DNA of 64,000 nucleotides from WTJH01 sp049889695. GTDB lineage: Bacteria; Bacteroidota; Bacteroidia; Flavobacteriales; Flavobacteriaceae. Positions within the stretch are counted from its first letter, which is position 1, and each line of letters opens with the position of its first letter. This document shows positions 52,409 to 62,891 of this stretch, piece after piece. Where the stretch lies: assembly GCA_049889695.1 (NCBI GenBank), contig JBMHCX010000019.1, positions 33,657 to 97,656 on the forward strand, read 5' to 3'. The translations under genes and the position numbers were made by a program. The notes beneath the pieces are model-generated. The model did not search any database. It worked only from the letters and a program-made list of their open reading frames with translations, and was not told where the DNA came from.

Positions 52409-54697
52409 ATGAGCAACAAATTTTTAAAAATAGTCGCTTCTTCTCTACTCTTTAGCAGTTTAGTAGTGGCACAATCAAGAGTTTTGGTATCGGATGTAGC
52501 TGCCTTTGACACTGCTGTTGCAAACGCAAAACCTGGGACCACGATCGTTTTAGCCAATGGGGTTTGGACAGATGCCGAACTTTTATTGGAAGGACAAGGG
52601 ACAGCCGATGCCCCGATTACACTTACCGTTGAAGAAAAAGGGAAGGTAAGTCTAGAAGGGCAATCCTATTTAAGAATGGCTGGAACCTATTTACATGTTG
52701 AGGGCCTTGTCTTTAAGAATGGATATACGCCAACCAATGAAGTTATTAGTTTTCGGAAAAATAAATCCGATTATGCCTATCATTCTAGATTAACCGAATG
52801 TGTCATAGACAATTATTCTAACCCAGAACGACACGAACAGGATAGCTGGGTTGCTTTGTACGGAAAAAATAATCGTGTGGACCATTGTCATTTTGAAGGC
52901 AAGGGCAACCGAGGGGTGACCTTAATCGTCCGGTTAAATTCTGACAATAGTCTCCAAAATAATCATATTATTGAACACAACTATTTTGGGCCTCGTCAAA
53001 ATTTAGGGTCCAACGGAGGAGAGACCCTTCGTATTGGAACCAGTCATCATTCTCTGAAAAACTCCAATACGGTAGTTCAAAACAATATGTTTGACAGATG
53101 TGATGGAGAGCATGAAATCATTTCAAACAAATCTTGTCAAAACATTTACCGCAACAATCTGTTCCAGGAATGTATTGGGACCTTAACGATGCGCCATGGA
53201 AATGAAACTTTAGTGGAGGGGAATGTGTTTTTAGGAAACCGCAAGCCTAATACGGGTGGTATTCGAGTGATTAATGGATTTCAGACGGTTAAGGATAACT
53301 ATGGTTATGGATTAACCGGCTATCGTTTTAGAGGAGCATTGGTCGTTATGAATGGCGTACCAAATTCTCCTTTGAACCGTTATTTCCAAGTAGAGAGCGC
53401 CATCATTGAAAACAATGTATTTGTCGACTCAGACCACGTACAATTGTGTGCAGGAAGTGACGCCGAACGCTCGGCAACCCCGATTAATTCAACCTTTAAC
53501 AAGAATACATTTTATCAGTCAAAAGCGCGAAAATTATTTACAATCTACGACGATATCAGCGGGATTAGCTTTGCCAAAAACCGTTCTAACCACGATGTAG
53601 ATACCAGAGTAGCCAAGGGGTTTGAGGTTCAGCCAATGAGCTTGAAAAAATCTGCAAACGGGTTGTTAATGCCGCAAGTCAAAGGGAAACTAATTAGCCC
53701 TAAACTTCCGGAAGAGCTTCCGAGTAAGGAGAATACGGGGGCAAAATGGTATTCAAAGGCGGACAAGAGAGTAGCTTTTGGAAGTGGAGAATTACATTTG
53801 GTAGCCCCTGGGGTCAATACATTATACGATGCTATAGCCGCCTCCCGTCCAGGAGATATTATTGAACTAACGGGTTCTGGCGCTTATGAACTCACCAAGC
53901 TACCACTGATTAAGCACCCATTGAGTATACGGGCAGCTAAGGGAGTTTCTCCAAAGGTATATTGGGAGAAAAAAGCAGCCTTTGACATTGTCAATGGAGG
54001 AGAACTTTCATTAGAAGGCCTCCGCTTTTTCGGCGACTATGCCCCGGATGGTTCCGGAAATTCTGTCATCCGTACCAGTAAGTATTCGATGAATAAAAAC
54101 TACCGTCTGCGGATCGTAAATTGCCATTTCGATAATTTAGACATCAATCACTCCTTTGATGTTGTTCGCATCTATAAAAACACCTTTGCAGATGAAATTT
54201 ACATTGCGAATTCTACGTTTAACAGAATCACCGGCCATGTGTTGGCTTTGGATAAAGAAACCGACGACGTGGGGATCTACAATGTAGAATTTTTAACACT
54301 GCACAACAATCGTTTTAGCAATATAGAAGGTGCCGTATTGGTGCTCCATCGAGGAGGAAAAGACGAAAGTACGTTCGGGCCATTTTTAGATATGAACCAT
54401 TGTACTTTTAACAATGTCGGCTTTGGAAAGCGAAACAAGTATGGAGCCGCTGTGAAGCTCTACGGCGCACAAGATATTTCTATTCAGAACTCCGTTTTCC
54501 AGCAAACTAAAAAAGTCACGATGCATTTAGTGGTTGGGGAACCTATTGTAAAGGTGGATCAATTGCTGATGGAAGAAAATATACCTTTGGAAGTAACAGG
54601 GGATCAAAAATATACCATTGGAAAAATCTATCGATCTTCCGATGCGGAAGAGCTTCCAAAAGGGAATGATAATCAACCTATAGGTGTACAACTCTGA
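52409..54697 (+). CDS. PL6 alginate lyase
   Basis: A 762-residue secreted lyase with two right-handed parallel beta-helix domains. The N-terminal half has the chondroitinase B/PL6 pattern: KPGTTIVLANGVWTDAELLLEGQGTADAPITL in parts, then VEGLVFKNGY, RVDHCHFEGKGNRG and NIYRNNLFQECIG. The C-terminal half (about residues 450-740) is a second helix, as in AlyGC-type PL6 enzymes. The signal peptide ends SSLVVAQ with no lipidation cysteine. It degrades alginate, probably in the periplasm or outside. It has its own promoter with two operators, and its stop overlaps the next ATG. Confidence 0.92.
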   Translation: MSNKFLKIVASSLLFSSLVVAQSRVLVSDVAAFDTAVANAKPGTTIVLANGVWTDAELLLEGQGTADAPITLTVEEKGKVSLEGQSYLRMAGTYLHVEGLVFKNGYTPTNEVISFRKNKSDYAYHSRLTECVIDNYSNPERHEQDSWVALYGKNNRVDHCHFEGKGNRGVTLIVRLNSDNSLQNNHIIEHNYFGPRQNLGSNGGETLRIGTSHHSLKNSNTVVQNNMFDRCDGEHEIISNKSCQNIYRNNLFQECIGTLTMRHGNETLVEGNVFLGNRKPNTGGIRVINGFQTVKDNYGYGLTGYRFRGALVVMNGVPNSPLNRYFQVESAIIENNVFVDSDHVQLCAGSDAERSATPINSTFNKNTFYQSKARKLFTIYDDISGISFAKNRSNHDVDTRVAKGFEVQPMSLKKSANGLLMPQVKGKLISPKLPEELPSKENTGAKWYSKADKRVAFGSGELHLVAPGVNTLYDAIAASRPGDIIELTGSGAYELTKLPLIKHPLSIRAAKGVSPKVYWEKKAAFDIVNGGELSLEGLRFFGDYAPDGSGNSVIRTSKYSMNKNYRLRIVNCHFDNLDINHSFDVVRIYKNTFADEIYIANSTFNRITGHVLALDKETDDVGIYNVEFLTLHNNRFSNIEGAVLVLHRGGKDESTFGPFLDMNHCTFNNVGFGKRNKYGAAVKLYGAQDISIQNSVFQQTKKVTMHLVVGEPIVKVDQLLMEENIPLEVTGDQKYTIGKIYRSSDAEELPKGNDNQPIGVQL

Positions 54698-56937
54698 TGA
54701 ACTATTTTAGAGCATTATTATATTTTTGGGTTTTTTGTGGTGGGCTACTGTGGCCTACTATGGCACAAGACCACCCCAATTTGATATTAACAGTTGAGGG
54801 AGTTGCTAAAATTCGTGCACAACTAGGAGAAGTCCCAACTTTTGATCGACATTTAGCAGAGGTTAAAGCCGAGGTAGATGCTGAAATCCAGCAGGGTATT
54901 TTTGTCCCCATTCCCAAGGATATGGCAGGTGGCTATACGCACGAGCGTCATAAACGCAATTTTTTTATGCTGCAAAAGGCAGGGGTTCTCTATCAAATCT
55001 TAGAGGATGATACATATGCCAATTATGTCAAGGAGGTGCTAATGGCGTATGCTAAGATATATAAAGATCTACCGATACATCCTCAGCCGCGGTCTTATGC
55101 GCGAGGGAAAATATTTTGGCAGTGTTTAAATGATTCTAATTGGATGGTATACGTCAGTCAGGCTTATGATTGTGTTTACCATTATTTTAGCCCAGAAGAA
55201 CGCGATTACTTAGAAACAGAACTCTTCCGTCCCTTTGCCGATTATATTTCGATTGAAAACCCACAGTTTTTTAATCGAATACACAATCATAGCACATGGG
55301 GAAATGCAGCTGTTGGTTTGATGGGGCTAGTAATGGAAGACGAGGCATTAATTGAGCGCGCGCTGTATGGGATCCCAGTAGATAATGCTAGCCTTCAAGC
55401 AAAAGACAACGATGGAGGGTTTATTCGTAAGCCAGGGGATAAAGCGGGTTTTTTAGCCAATATCAACGCTCCCTTTTCCCCCGAAGGATATTACACAGAG
55501 GCGCCCTATTATCAGCGCTATGCAATGTACCCTTATTTAGTTTTTGCGGTAGGCTTACATAATAAACGTCCGGAACAAGACATTTGGAACTACAAGAATG
55601 GAGTGCTGTTAAAAGCGGTTGAAACGCTGCTTAATTTGACGGATACGGATGGAGAATTTTACGCTTTAAACGACGCCCAAAAAGGGATGTCTTACTTTTC
55701 CAGAGAACTGGTTTCTGCTGTCAATATCGCTTATCACTATGGGAATGCCGATCCGGGTCTATTGTCCATTGCTCAGGAGCAAAACCGTATTAGCTTAGAC
55801 GATGCCGGTTTTTCAGTCGCCAAAGCAATCGATCAAGGGAAGGCGGTCCCATTTCAAAAATATTCGAAGGAATTTACAGATGGTCCTGATGGAAAACAAG
55901 GAGGAATTACCAGCCTGAGAGCAGGAAAAGAGGAAGTCAATTTAGTAGCAAAATACACAGCACAAGGGAACAGTCATGGACATTACGACCGTTTATCATA
56001 TGCTTTGTTTTTTAAAGGAGAAGAAGTACTTCAAGACTATGGCCTAGCTCGATTTGTCAATATTGATCAGAAAAACGGCGGCGGTTATTTACGGGAAAAC
56101 AAAACCTGGGCGAAACAAACCTTGGCGCACAATACATTGGTACAGGACCAAATATCCCACCATCAGGGAGCTTATGAAATTGGCAGTAAGTTTCATGCAG
56201 AAAAATATCACAGCCGCTTATCAATAGAAGGCGACCAATGGATCGCTATGCAGGATTCGAATGCATATCCTGGGACCGCAATGCACCGAACGCTTTTTTT
56301 AATTCGCGATCAGCGATTGGAACACCCTTTGGTACTGGATGTTTTTCAGGTGCAGTCTGCTGAAAAACATCAATACGATCTGCCTTTCCACTACCTAGGA
56401 CAATTGATGGAAACGGATTTAGACATCAAAGCAGAAGCAACTCTTCAGCCCTTGGGAACTTCATTTGGCTATCAGCATCAATGGAAGCTTGCAGAAGGAT
56501 CTACGACCGGCGGAACCAAACGGGTCAACTTCATGGGGAACAATCATTTTTACACCCTTAGTTTACACACTGCGTCTGACGATCAATTCATCTTTGGCCA
56601 GTTGGGGGCTAATGATCCGCAGTTTAACCTGAGAAACGACCCTGTTTTGATCCAAAGACGAACAAATACCCAAAAGACCCTTTTTGTGAACGCTCTTGAG
56701 ATCCATGGGAGCTATAGTCCTGTGACAGAAATCGCTTTAAATGCCCGAACCTCGCTCGGTAAAATAGAGATTATCTTACAGTCGGAAGCCTACAGTATCA
56801 TTAACGTTCATTTACTGGAGGGGGGAAGCATACAGGTTTGCATTGCCCATCAGCAAGCCGACGCCACCAAAAAGCACCAGCTTACAATGGATGGCCAATC
56901 CTATACATGGAGCGGTCCTGTTTATATTCAACATTAA
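54697..56937 (+). CDS. PL17 oligoalginate lyase (heparinase II/III fold)
   Basis: A 746-residue exolyase that releases unsaturated monouronates from oligoalginate. The signal peptide ends LLWPTMAQ. The N-terminal alpha/alpha-toroid contains N197-H198 (HNHSTWGNAAVGL), matching the catalytic Asn-His pair of PL17 enzymes, and a tyrosine-rich patch EGYYTEAPYYQRY (265-272). The C-terminal beta-sheet domain begins around residue 400 with SHGHYDRLSYALFF and also carries the zinc-site-like histidines. It is translationally coupled to PL6 and followed by the cupin gene. Confidence 0.93.
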   Translation: MNYFRALLYFWVFCGGLLWPTMAQDHPNLILTVEGVAKIRAQLGEVPTFDRHLAEVKAEVDAEIQQGIFVPIPKDMAGGYTHERHKRNFFMLQKAGVLYQILEDDTYANYVKEVLMAYAKIYKDLPIHPQPRSYARGKIFWQCLNDSNWMVYVSQAYDCVYHYFSPEERDYLETELFRPFADYISIENPQFFNRIHNHSTWGNAAVGLMGLVMEDEALIERALYGIPVDNASLQAKDNDGGFIRKPGDKAGFLANINAPFSPEGYYTEAPYYQRYAMYPYLVFAVGLHNKRPEQDIWNYKNGVLLKAVETLLNLTDTDGEFYALNDAQKGMSYFSRELVSAVNIAYHYGNADPGLLSIAQEQNRISLDDAGFSVAKAIDQGKAVPFQKYSKEFTDGPDGKQGGITSLRAGKEEVNLVAKYTAQGNSHGHYDRLSYALFFKGEEVLQDYGLARFVNIDQKNGGGYLRENKTWAKQTLAHNTLVQDQISHHQGAYEIGSKFHAEKYHSRLSIEGDQWIAMQDSNAYPGTAMHRTLFLIRDQRLEHPLVLDVFQVQSAEKHQYDLPFHYLGQLMETDLDIKAEATLQPLGTSFGYQHQWKLAEGSTTGGTKRVNFMGNNHFYTLSLHTASDDQFIFGQLGANDPQFNLRNDPVLIQRRTNTQKTLFVNALEIHGSYSPVTEIALNARTSLGKIEIILQSEAYSIINVHLLEGGSIQVCIAHQQADATKKHQLTMDGQSYTWSGPVYIQH

Positions 56938-56951
56938 ACCTTTTATATATT

Positions 56952-57302
56952 ATGAAATCATTTGGTTCTAGTTCAGAATTTATCAACGACACTACTATTG
57001 CCTGGGAGGAGGTAGCTCCTGGGGTAAAACGAAAAATATTGGGATACGACGATAAAATTATGTTGGTTCGAGTACATTTTGATGAAGGCGGAATTGGTCA
57101 GATGCACGAACATTATCATTCCCAAGTAACCTATGTAGTATCCGGAGCTTTTGAAGTGACTATCTCTGGAAAAACCCAAACTTTACGGACAGGGGATAGT
57201 TTTTATATTCCTCCACATGCTCTTCATGGAGCTATTTGCAAAGAAGCAGGAGAATTGATAGACGTATTTAGTCCCATACGAGAAGATTTTATGGAAGCGT
57301 AA
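56952..57302 (+). CDS. kdgF: KdgF-like cupin, unsaturated uronate linearisation
   Basis: A 116-residue single-domain cupin. Metal ligands are H52, H54 and Q58 in MHEHYHSQV and a histidine at H89 or H92 in PPHALHGA, as in KdgF proteins. Those convert the cyclic unsaturated uronate made by alginate or pectin lyases into the linear keto form (DEH). The start is the ATG at 56952, 15 bases after the PL17 stop; a longer frame from 56838 is a shadow of PL17. Its place between two lyases and susC supports this role. Confidence 0.85.
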   Translation: MKSFGSSSEFINDTTIAWEEVAPGVKRKILGYDDKIMLVRVHFDEGGIGQMHEHYHSQVTYVVSGAFEVTISGKTQTLRTGDSFYIPPHALHGAICKEAGELIDVFSPIREDFMEA

Positions 57303-57340
57303 ATTTTTTTACGAAAATTTTGAAGATCCTCAAATAATAT

Positions 57341-57348
57341 TATATTTG
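57341..57348 (+). promoter_or_regulatory. -7 promoter element of the susC operon
   Basis: TATATTTG matches TAnnTTTG exactly, with TTTTG at 57318-57322 giving an 18-base spacer. It overlaps the first operator. Confidence 0.7.
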
Positions 57349-57383
57349 GAAAACCAAACTGGTATACCAAACTGGAAAACCAT
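57346..57383 (+). promoter_or_regulatory. triple uronate-type operator array of susC
   Basis: Three palindromic 12-mers occur at an exact 13-base period: TTGGAAAACCAA (57346-57357), CTGGTATACCAA (57359-57370) and CTGGAAAACCAT (57372-57383). The middle one equals the ExuR/UxuR core TGGTATACCA. The array overlaps the -7 element and the predicted transcript start, a repressor position. Confidence 0.72.
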
Positions 57384-57501
57384 GTTGGACCGATCTACAC
57401 GCCATTTCAAGTTTGACTTGGATGCGTGTCCTCCTGAAAATTTCTGATCACAGATTTTTGCGGGTGTTAATCAGAATAATAAACTCATTAATTAAATACG
57501 T

Positions 57502-60500
57502 ATGAAATTCAAACTGAACCTAGTGCTGCTAGCAACTCTGCTGTGCAGTGCTTTTTCGTTTGCACAAACCCAATTAAATGGAACCGTTAGCGGCGCTGAT
57601 GGAATTCCTGTGCCAGGGGCTAATGTGGTGGTGCAAAACACTAATAATGGTACTACCACTGATTTTGACGGAAACTTTTCTTTAACTGTCAATGAGGGTG
57701 ATGTCATTGTTGTTTCTTATTTGGGCTATGTCACCCAAGCAGTAACCTTCAACGGACAGGACTCCATTGCTGTTGTCTTAGAACAAGATCAAAATGAACT
57801 GGACGAAATTATTGTAACAGGTTATGGAACCCAAAAGAAGTCATTAGTTACAGGTGCAATCTCCAAAGTAAAAAATGAGAAATTAGACCAGATGGCCGTA
57901 TCTCGTGTAGATGATGCCTTAGTTGGTCAGGTTTCAGGGGTGAACATTGCTGCCACTGAAGGAGAAGCAGGTTCTGCACCTACTATTCGTATCCGAGGAA
58001 CGGGCTCTATCACGGGGGTATCTGATCCGGCCATTGTAGTGGATGGACTATTAGTAGACAACGACTATTTAGGATCCCTAGACATGAATGATATTGCTTC
58101 GTTTGAAATCCTTAAGGATGCTGCTTCGGCTGCGATTTATGGATCCAGAGGGGCAAATGGTGTGATTCTTATTACGACCAAAGAGGGAACAGAAGGCAAG
58201 ACCAAATTTTCCTACAACACTTACACAGGATTTAAAGAAGCCCGCCAAAGTGATGCCTATTATTTTTCCTTAGCAGAAGAAGCGGCGGAAGAAGAAGCGG
58301 CAACAGGATCTCTCTCCTTAAAAACGCAATTGATGCAGTTGACGGGAGTAGATCGCGATTGGCAAGATGTCATATTTGATGGCGGAGCCATTAACAGTCA
58401 TGCGTTAAGTGCTCGTGGGGGAAATTAACAAACCCGCTTTAGCGCAGCTATGAATTACCTGCACGACGAAGGAGTATTGCTTACGGATGACTTTAAAAAG
58501 TATAACCTCAAGTTAAAAGTTGATACAAAAATCACCAAGAAGTTTAAAGTTGGTGTAAGTATTACCCCAACCTATACAGATCGTCGTCGTTTCGACGGTT
58601 CAACTCACGATATTTTACGTCAGGCCCCTTGGCTTCCTCTTTATCTTGATGATTATACCATCACACGAGTGAATCGTGTCCGCGATGGAGGAAAATACGC
58701 CAATGCTCAAGTAGGGGATTATGCCATTCAGCGCATGTTTGACGATTGGAATTTCGATGAGCAAGAATTTCAAACATCGGCAACAGATATTTCCGATACG
58801 TCTAACACTAACCCAGCGGCGAAGGTTCAAGAGCGTCACCGCAACGATTATAAATTCAAAGTATTCGGAAGTATTTATGGAAAATACGAGATTACAGATG
58901 ATTTAAGCTTTAAGTCTACATTAATGGGAGACTTTCAGAATACACAACAAGATCGGTGGCAAGGTGTTTTGGCCCATCGTAATGGTGCTTCTAATGCCCA
59001 ATATAATGTTGCTACCACCAACCGTATTCACTTAGTGGCCGATAATATTTTCTCCTACAATAAAGTAATCGGAGACCACGATATTAGCGCTATTTTAGGT
59101 ATTTCTGCTGAAAGCTGGGATACGGTTTATGAAAGCTTACAAGGACAAGGATATACGTCCGACCTATTGCGTACCATTGGGGCAGCTGATCCTCTAACCG
59201 TACAAGGGGACTCTTACGATTATGCTCAACGATTATTGGCTTATATCTCCCGATTGAATTACGCTTATAAAAACAAGTATTTAGTTTCCTTAAGTTTCCG
59301 TCGCGATGGTTATTCTGCCTTTGGTCCGGAAACCAAATACGGAAACTTCCCTGCAGCTTCAGTGGGGTGGATAGTCTCCAACGAAGACTTCTTAGCGGGG
59401 AACAGTACGCTAAACAATTTAAAACTTCGTTTTAGTTATGGAGTTACGGGGAACCCTTTCTTTAATGTAGGGGATGTCTTTCAAAACAACTTCCCTTATG
59501 TTTCTTTGCTAGAAGCAAGTACGGCCGTAGTAGACGGTGTTGTTCAACCAGGATTCAATCCAATAAATATCGCTAATCCCTCACTTCAATGGGAGCGATC
59601 CATTGAAATTAATCCCGGTATTGACTTCGGTCTCCTCAACAACCGCATCACAGGTGCTGTAGAATATTATGTTCGAACAAGTGATCAATTATTGTTAGAA
59701 AATCCAGTGTCTTCTACTACAGGGTTTAACTCTGCAGTCGTTAACCTAGGGGAAGTGAAAAACAGTGGATTTGAATTTGAATTGCGGACCCGTAATGTAG
59801 ATTTACCAACTTTCCAGTGGAATTCTACTTTTTTGATGTCTACAAACGACAACGAATTAGTTGCTTTTGGAGATTCGGACGGACAGGTGCAAAGTATAGA
59901 CCCAAAGAGGGCAGCTGAATGGATTAATCAAGTAGGACAACCCATCTCATCTTTCTATGGTTGGGTGGTCGATGAAGATATTCCTCTCGAATATATCAAA
60001 AACCCTTGGTTTCCGATTGGTGGTGAAGCACAGGATGTTTATGTGCGCGACCTAAATGGGGATGGACTTATCGATGACGACGACAAAACCATCTTAGGTG
60101 ACCCCTATGCAGATTTGATTTGGAGTTTCGCCAATGACTTCAAATTTGGCAATTTTGATTTTAGCTTTATGATCCAAGGAAGCCATGGCGCAAAAGTGCG
60201 TAACATGGGAGATCAGTACCTATTTAATCATTTTAACTCCAATCAGGATTTTAATCCTGCAACAACTCCAAGACAAGGGTTTATCAAGCAAAAAATCTTT
60301 ACCAATGACATTATCCAGGACGCTTCATATGTGGCGCTTCGAAATGTAAATATTGGTTATACCCTCCCTGCAAGTCTTCGCAGCAACCTGAATCTTCAGC
60401 GAGCGCGAATCTTTTTAGCAGGACAGAATTTGTTATACAGCACAGCGGATGGTTATACTGGGTTTAATCCAGAGTCTATCAATAACACATCGCCAACAAC

Positions 60501-60570
60501 CTATGGTTACCAACGTGCAGGATCACCCATTTTTAGAACAGTTTCTTTGGGTCTAAACTTGGAATTTTAA
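57502..60570 (+). pseudogene. susC: SusC-like TonB-dependent receptor, interrupted by an in-frame stop
   Basis: A SusC-family outer-membrane transporter for alginate oligomers. It would be 1,022 residues. Signal peptide ends SFAQ at 22; a carboxypeptidase-like domain spans about 25-98, a TonB-box-like DEIIVTGYG is at 101-109, and the plug follows with NGVILITTKEG near 220. At codon 309 the sequence reads GGN-TAA-QTRFSAAMNYLHDEG: the frame continues unchanged after TAA (58426-58428) to a normal C-terminus LGLNLEF. Family members have an amino acid there, for example Lys or Glu, one base from TAA. A second ATG at 58450 would lack a signal peptide. It is therefore a nonsense pseudogene, a sequencing error or a read-through case. 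Confidence 0.85.
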
Positions 60571-60597
60571 TACATGAAAATTAGAAATACAACAATT

Positions 60598-61986
60598 ATG
60601 AAAAATCTTAATATTATCACATTATTGTTTTTTGGGATTCTGATTTCTTCCTGTGAAAGTGATTTTTTAGAGCCTGAATTGACTTCCCGCGTAAATGGGT
60701 CCAATTATTTTAATAGTTCTGATGAAATTGAAATGGCTGTTGTAAATATGTACGATGGTTTACAGGGAGTAAATTCTACAAGCGCCAATGACAACCACGC
60801 GACTCAAGTAGAATTCTATTTGACAGAAATGCGCTCCGACAATACACAAACTAAACAGAGTGAAGGAGAAGCAGCCCAGTTCGAAAACTATACGATTGAA
60901 GCGAATAATGGAATTGTACTGGACTATTATCGCAGTTTTTACAATGTAATTTATCGAGCGAATTTGGTTCTAGCGAACCTGACGGCAGCAGCTGATGACG
61001 ATCGAAATCGTTTTGAAGCAGAGGCAAAATTTGTTCGTGCTCATGCTTATTTTAACTTGGTTCGTTTGTACGGGAGTGTTCCTTTGATAACGGATGTAAT
61101 CGGTCCAGATAATACCACTGCCGCTTACACTCGCGCTCCTTTAGCAGATATATACAGCCGTATCAAAGACGATTTATCCTTTGCAACATCGAACTTAACC
61201 AATGGTTCAAGAACGCGCGCTTCACGTGCGGCAGCTCAAGGATTATTGGCAAAAGTACACCTCACTTTAGGAGAATACAATGATGCAAAAACCCAATTAG
61301 AGGCAGTGATCAATTCAGATGATTACCGTCTAGAAGACGATTTTAGCGATGTATTCTACACTGAAGCGAACAGCGAAACAATTTTTGCTATCGGTTATAA
61401 TCCAGGAGGCGATGATAGTCAAAACTTCTCTGCTGAATGGCTTAACGCTGTGGGGCGTACCTCTGGAGTCAATTATGTTACTGATGATGCACGAGAAGCA
61501 TTAGACGACGTCGGTGGCTCGAGAACTATCGTTTCGTATCGTCAGGATGTTGCTCAACCTCAGTTTTATCAGGTAGCTAAATTTTTACCCAGTGAAGATT
61601 TCGACCCTACCAAAGCAGGGAACGATTGGATTATTTTACGCTATGCTGATATTCTCCTCATGTATGGGGAAGCGGTTTTGGCAGGACAAGCAGGAACTAC
61701 AGACGATACTGCATTACGTCACTTCAATGCAGTTCGAGCTCGAGCGGGACGACCAGATGCTAACGCAATTACTAAGGCTTCTTTATTGCAAGAGCGCCGT
61801 GTAGAATTAGCTTTTGAAAACCATCGTCTTTTCGATCTGATTCGTTTCGGGATGGCGCAAGAAATATTATCCGATTTTGCCGCTGAGACAGGCGCTAGTT
61901 TCACCGCAAACGATCTATTGTTGCCAATTCCTCAAAGAGAGATTGGTTTAAGTCAAGGGTTATTATCTCAAAACCCAGGGTATTAA
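60598..61986 (+). CDS. susD: SusD/RagB-family glycan-binding lipoprotein
   Basis: A 462-residue surface lipoprotein with lipidation cysteine C19 (LISSC). It is built of TPR-like helices, with the family patterns AEAKFVRAHAYFNLVRLYGSVPLI, RTVIVPRQ-like R-A-AAQGLLAKVHLTL, WIILRYADILLMYGEAV and the final RRVELAFENHRLFDLIRFG. SusD covers the SusC barrel and binds the oligosaccharide. It follows susC by 27 bases. An ATG at 60574 could also start it with eight more residues. Confidence 0.93.
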   Translation: MKNLNIITLLFFGILISSCESDFLEPELTSRVNGSNYFNSSDEIEMAVVNMYDGLQGVNSTSANDNHATQVEFYLTEMRSDNTQTKQSEGEAAQFENYTIEANNGIVLDYYRSFYNVIYRANLVLANLTAAADDDRNRFEAEAKFVRAHAYFNLVRLYGSVPLITDVIGPDNTTAAYTRAPLADIYSRIKDDLSFATSNLTNGSRTRASRAAAQGLLAKVHLTLGEYNDAKTQLEAVINSDDYRLEDDFSDVFYTEANSETIFAIGYNPGGDDSQNFSAEWLNAVGRTSGVNYVTDDAREALDDVGGSRTIVSYRQDVAQPQFYQVAKFLPSEDFDPTKAGNDWIILRYADILLMYGEAVLAGQAGTTDDTALRHFNAVRARAGRPDANAITKASLLQERRVELAFENHRLFDLIRFGMAQEILSDFAAETGASFTANDLLLPIPQREIGLSQGLLSQNPGY

Positions 61987-62034
61987 TTTCTTATTTCATG
62001 AATTTGGGAATTATCCCTGTTTAAACATATGATT

Positions 62035-62874
62035 ATGACACTTTTTTCAAATACACTACAATACTTAAAGACCCCGCTGGCGTTTATTTTGGTCAGCAGT
62101 CTGAGTCTGGTTGCTTGCGATGAATTAGAGTTGCCAGAGGCTGGATCTATTGCAGACAATACTCTGCCAACAGCAAATTTCAGCTATGCGCCAAACGAAG
62201 CAGATTATTTGACCATAAACTTTTCTAATCAGTCGAATAGTGCAACGACTTATGCCTGGTCTTTTCCAGGAGGGGAAAGCTCTACATCTGCCGACCCTTC
62301 TTTTACATTTGCAGCGGAGGGAACTTATGAAGTTTCTTTAACAGCTTCAGATGCGAACGGAATGAGCGATTCTGTCACCAAACAGGTCGAGGTGGTAGAG
62401 CCTGAAATTACCTTTACCCCAGTTATCTTAAACCCCGGATTTGACGAACCAGGGGAGGATAGTTACAGAGATCATTGGCGAAATTCAAACCTTGGTGGAG
62501 TTATTCAAATCACTTCAAGTCCAGTACACGAAGGGGCAAAAGCGTCTAAATACCCATCGGGTGGCGATCGAATCGCGTATCAGTTGATTACGGTATTACC
62601 AGATACGAATTATCGTGTGAATTTCCACTACACGATGAAAACATCTCCTCCGGGAACACTAACAGTAGCTATCTTAGGTGGAGACGTGAATGATCCGGCA
62701 GCCGTAGCGGGCGCAACCTTAAACTCGGTGACTTTAAACGATCAATCTTCATCGAGTACCTATGTAGCAGCATCTGTAACGTTCAATTCTGGAGATCATT
62801 CTGAAGTAGCTATTTTTGTTTCCAATCAAGGAGTGGAATGTAGAGTAGATACTTTCTCGATAGAACAACTTTAA
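62035..62874 (+). CDS. PKD-domain surface lipoprotein of the PUL
   Basis: A 279-residue lipoprotein with cysteine C28 (LSLVAC). A PKD domain lies at about residues 45-125 (ANFSYAPNEADYLTINFSNQS, AYTWSFPGG-like YAWSFPGGES, TYEVSLTASD). A C-terminal jelly-roll (about 140-275: NPGFDEPG, DHWRNSN, YRVNFHYTMK) resembles a carbohydrate-binding module. It takes the SusE/SusF place after susD and is probably a surface glycan-binding protein for alginate. Confidence 0.82.
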   Translation: MTLFSNTLQYLKTPLAFILVSSLSLVACDELELPEAGSIADNTLPTANFSYAPNEADYLTINFSNQSNSATTYAWSFPGGESSTSADPSFTFAAEGTYEVSLTASDANGMSDSVTKQVEVVEPEITFTPVILNPGFDEPGEDSYRDHWRNSNLGGVIQITSSPVHEGAKASKYPSGGDRIAYQLITVLPDTNYRVNFHYTMKTSPPGTLTVAILGGDVNDPAAVAGATLNSVTLNDQSSSSTYVAASVTFNSGDHSEVAIFVSNQGVECRVDTFSIEQL

Positions 62875-62891
62875 GTTTAGAATCTGTGTAG

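Noticed and set aside
58450..60570. A separate second receptor gene starting at ATG 58450
   Set aside because: It is in the same frame as the upstream part, begins mid-domain and lacks a signal peptide, so it is the rest of one interrupted gene.
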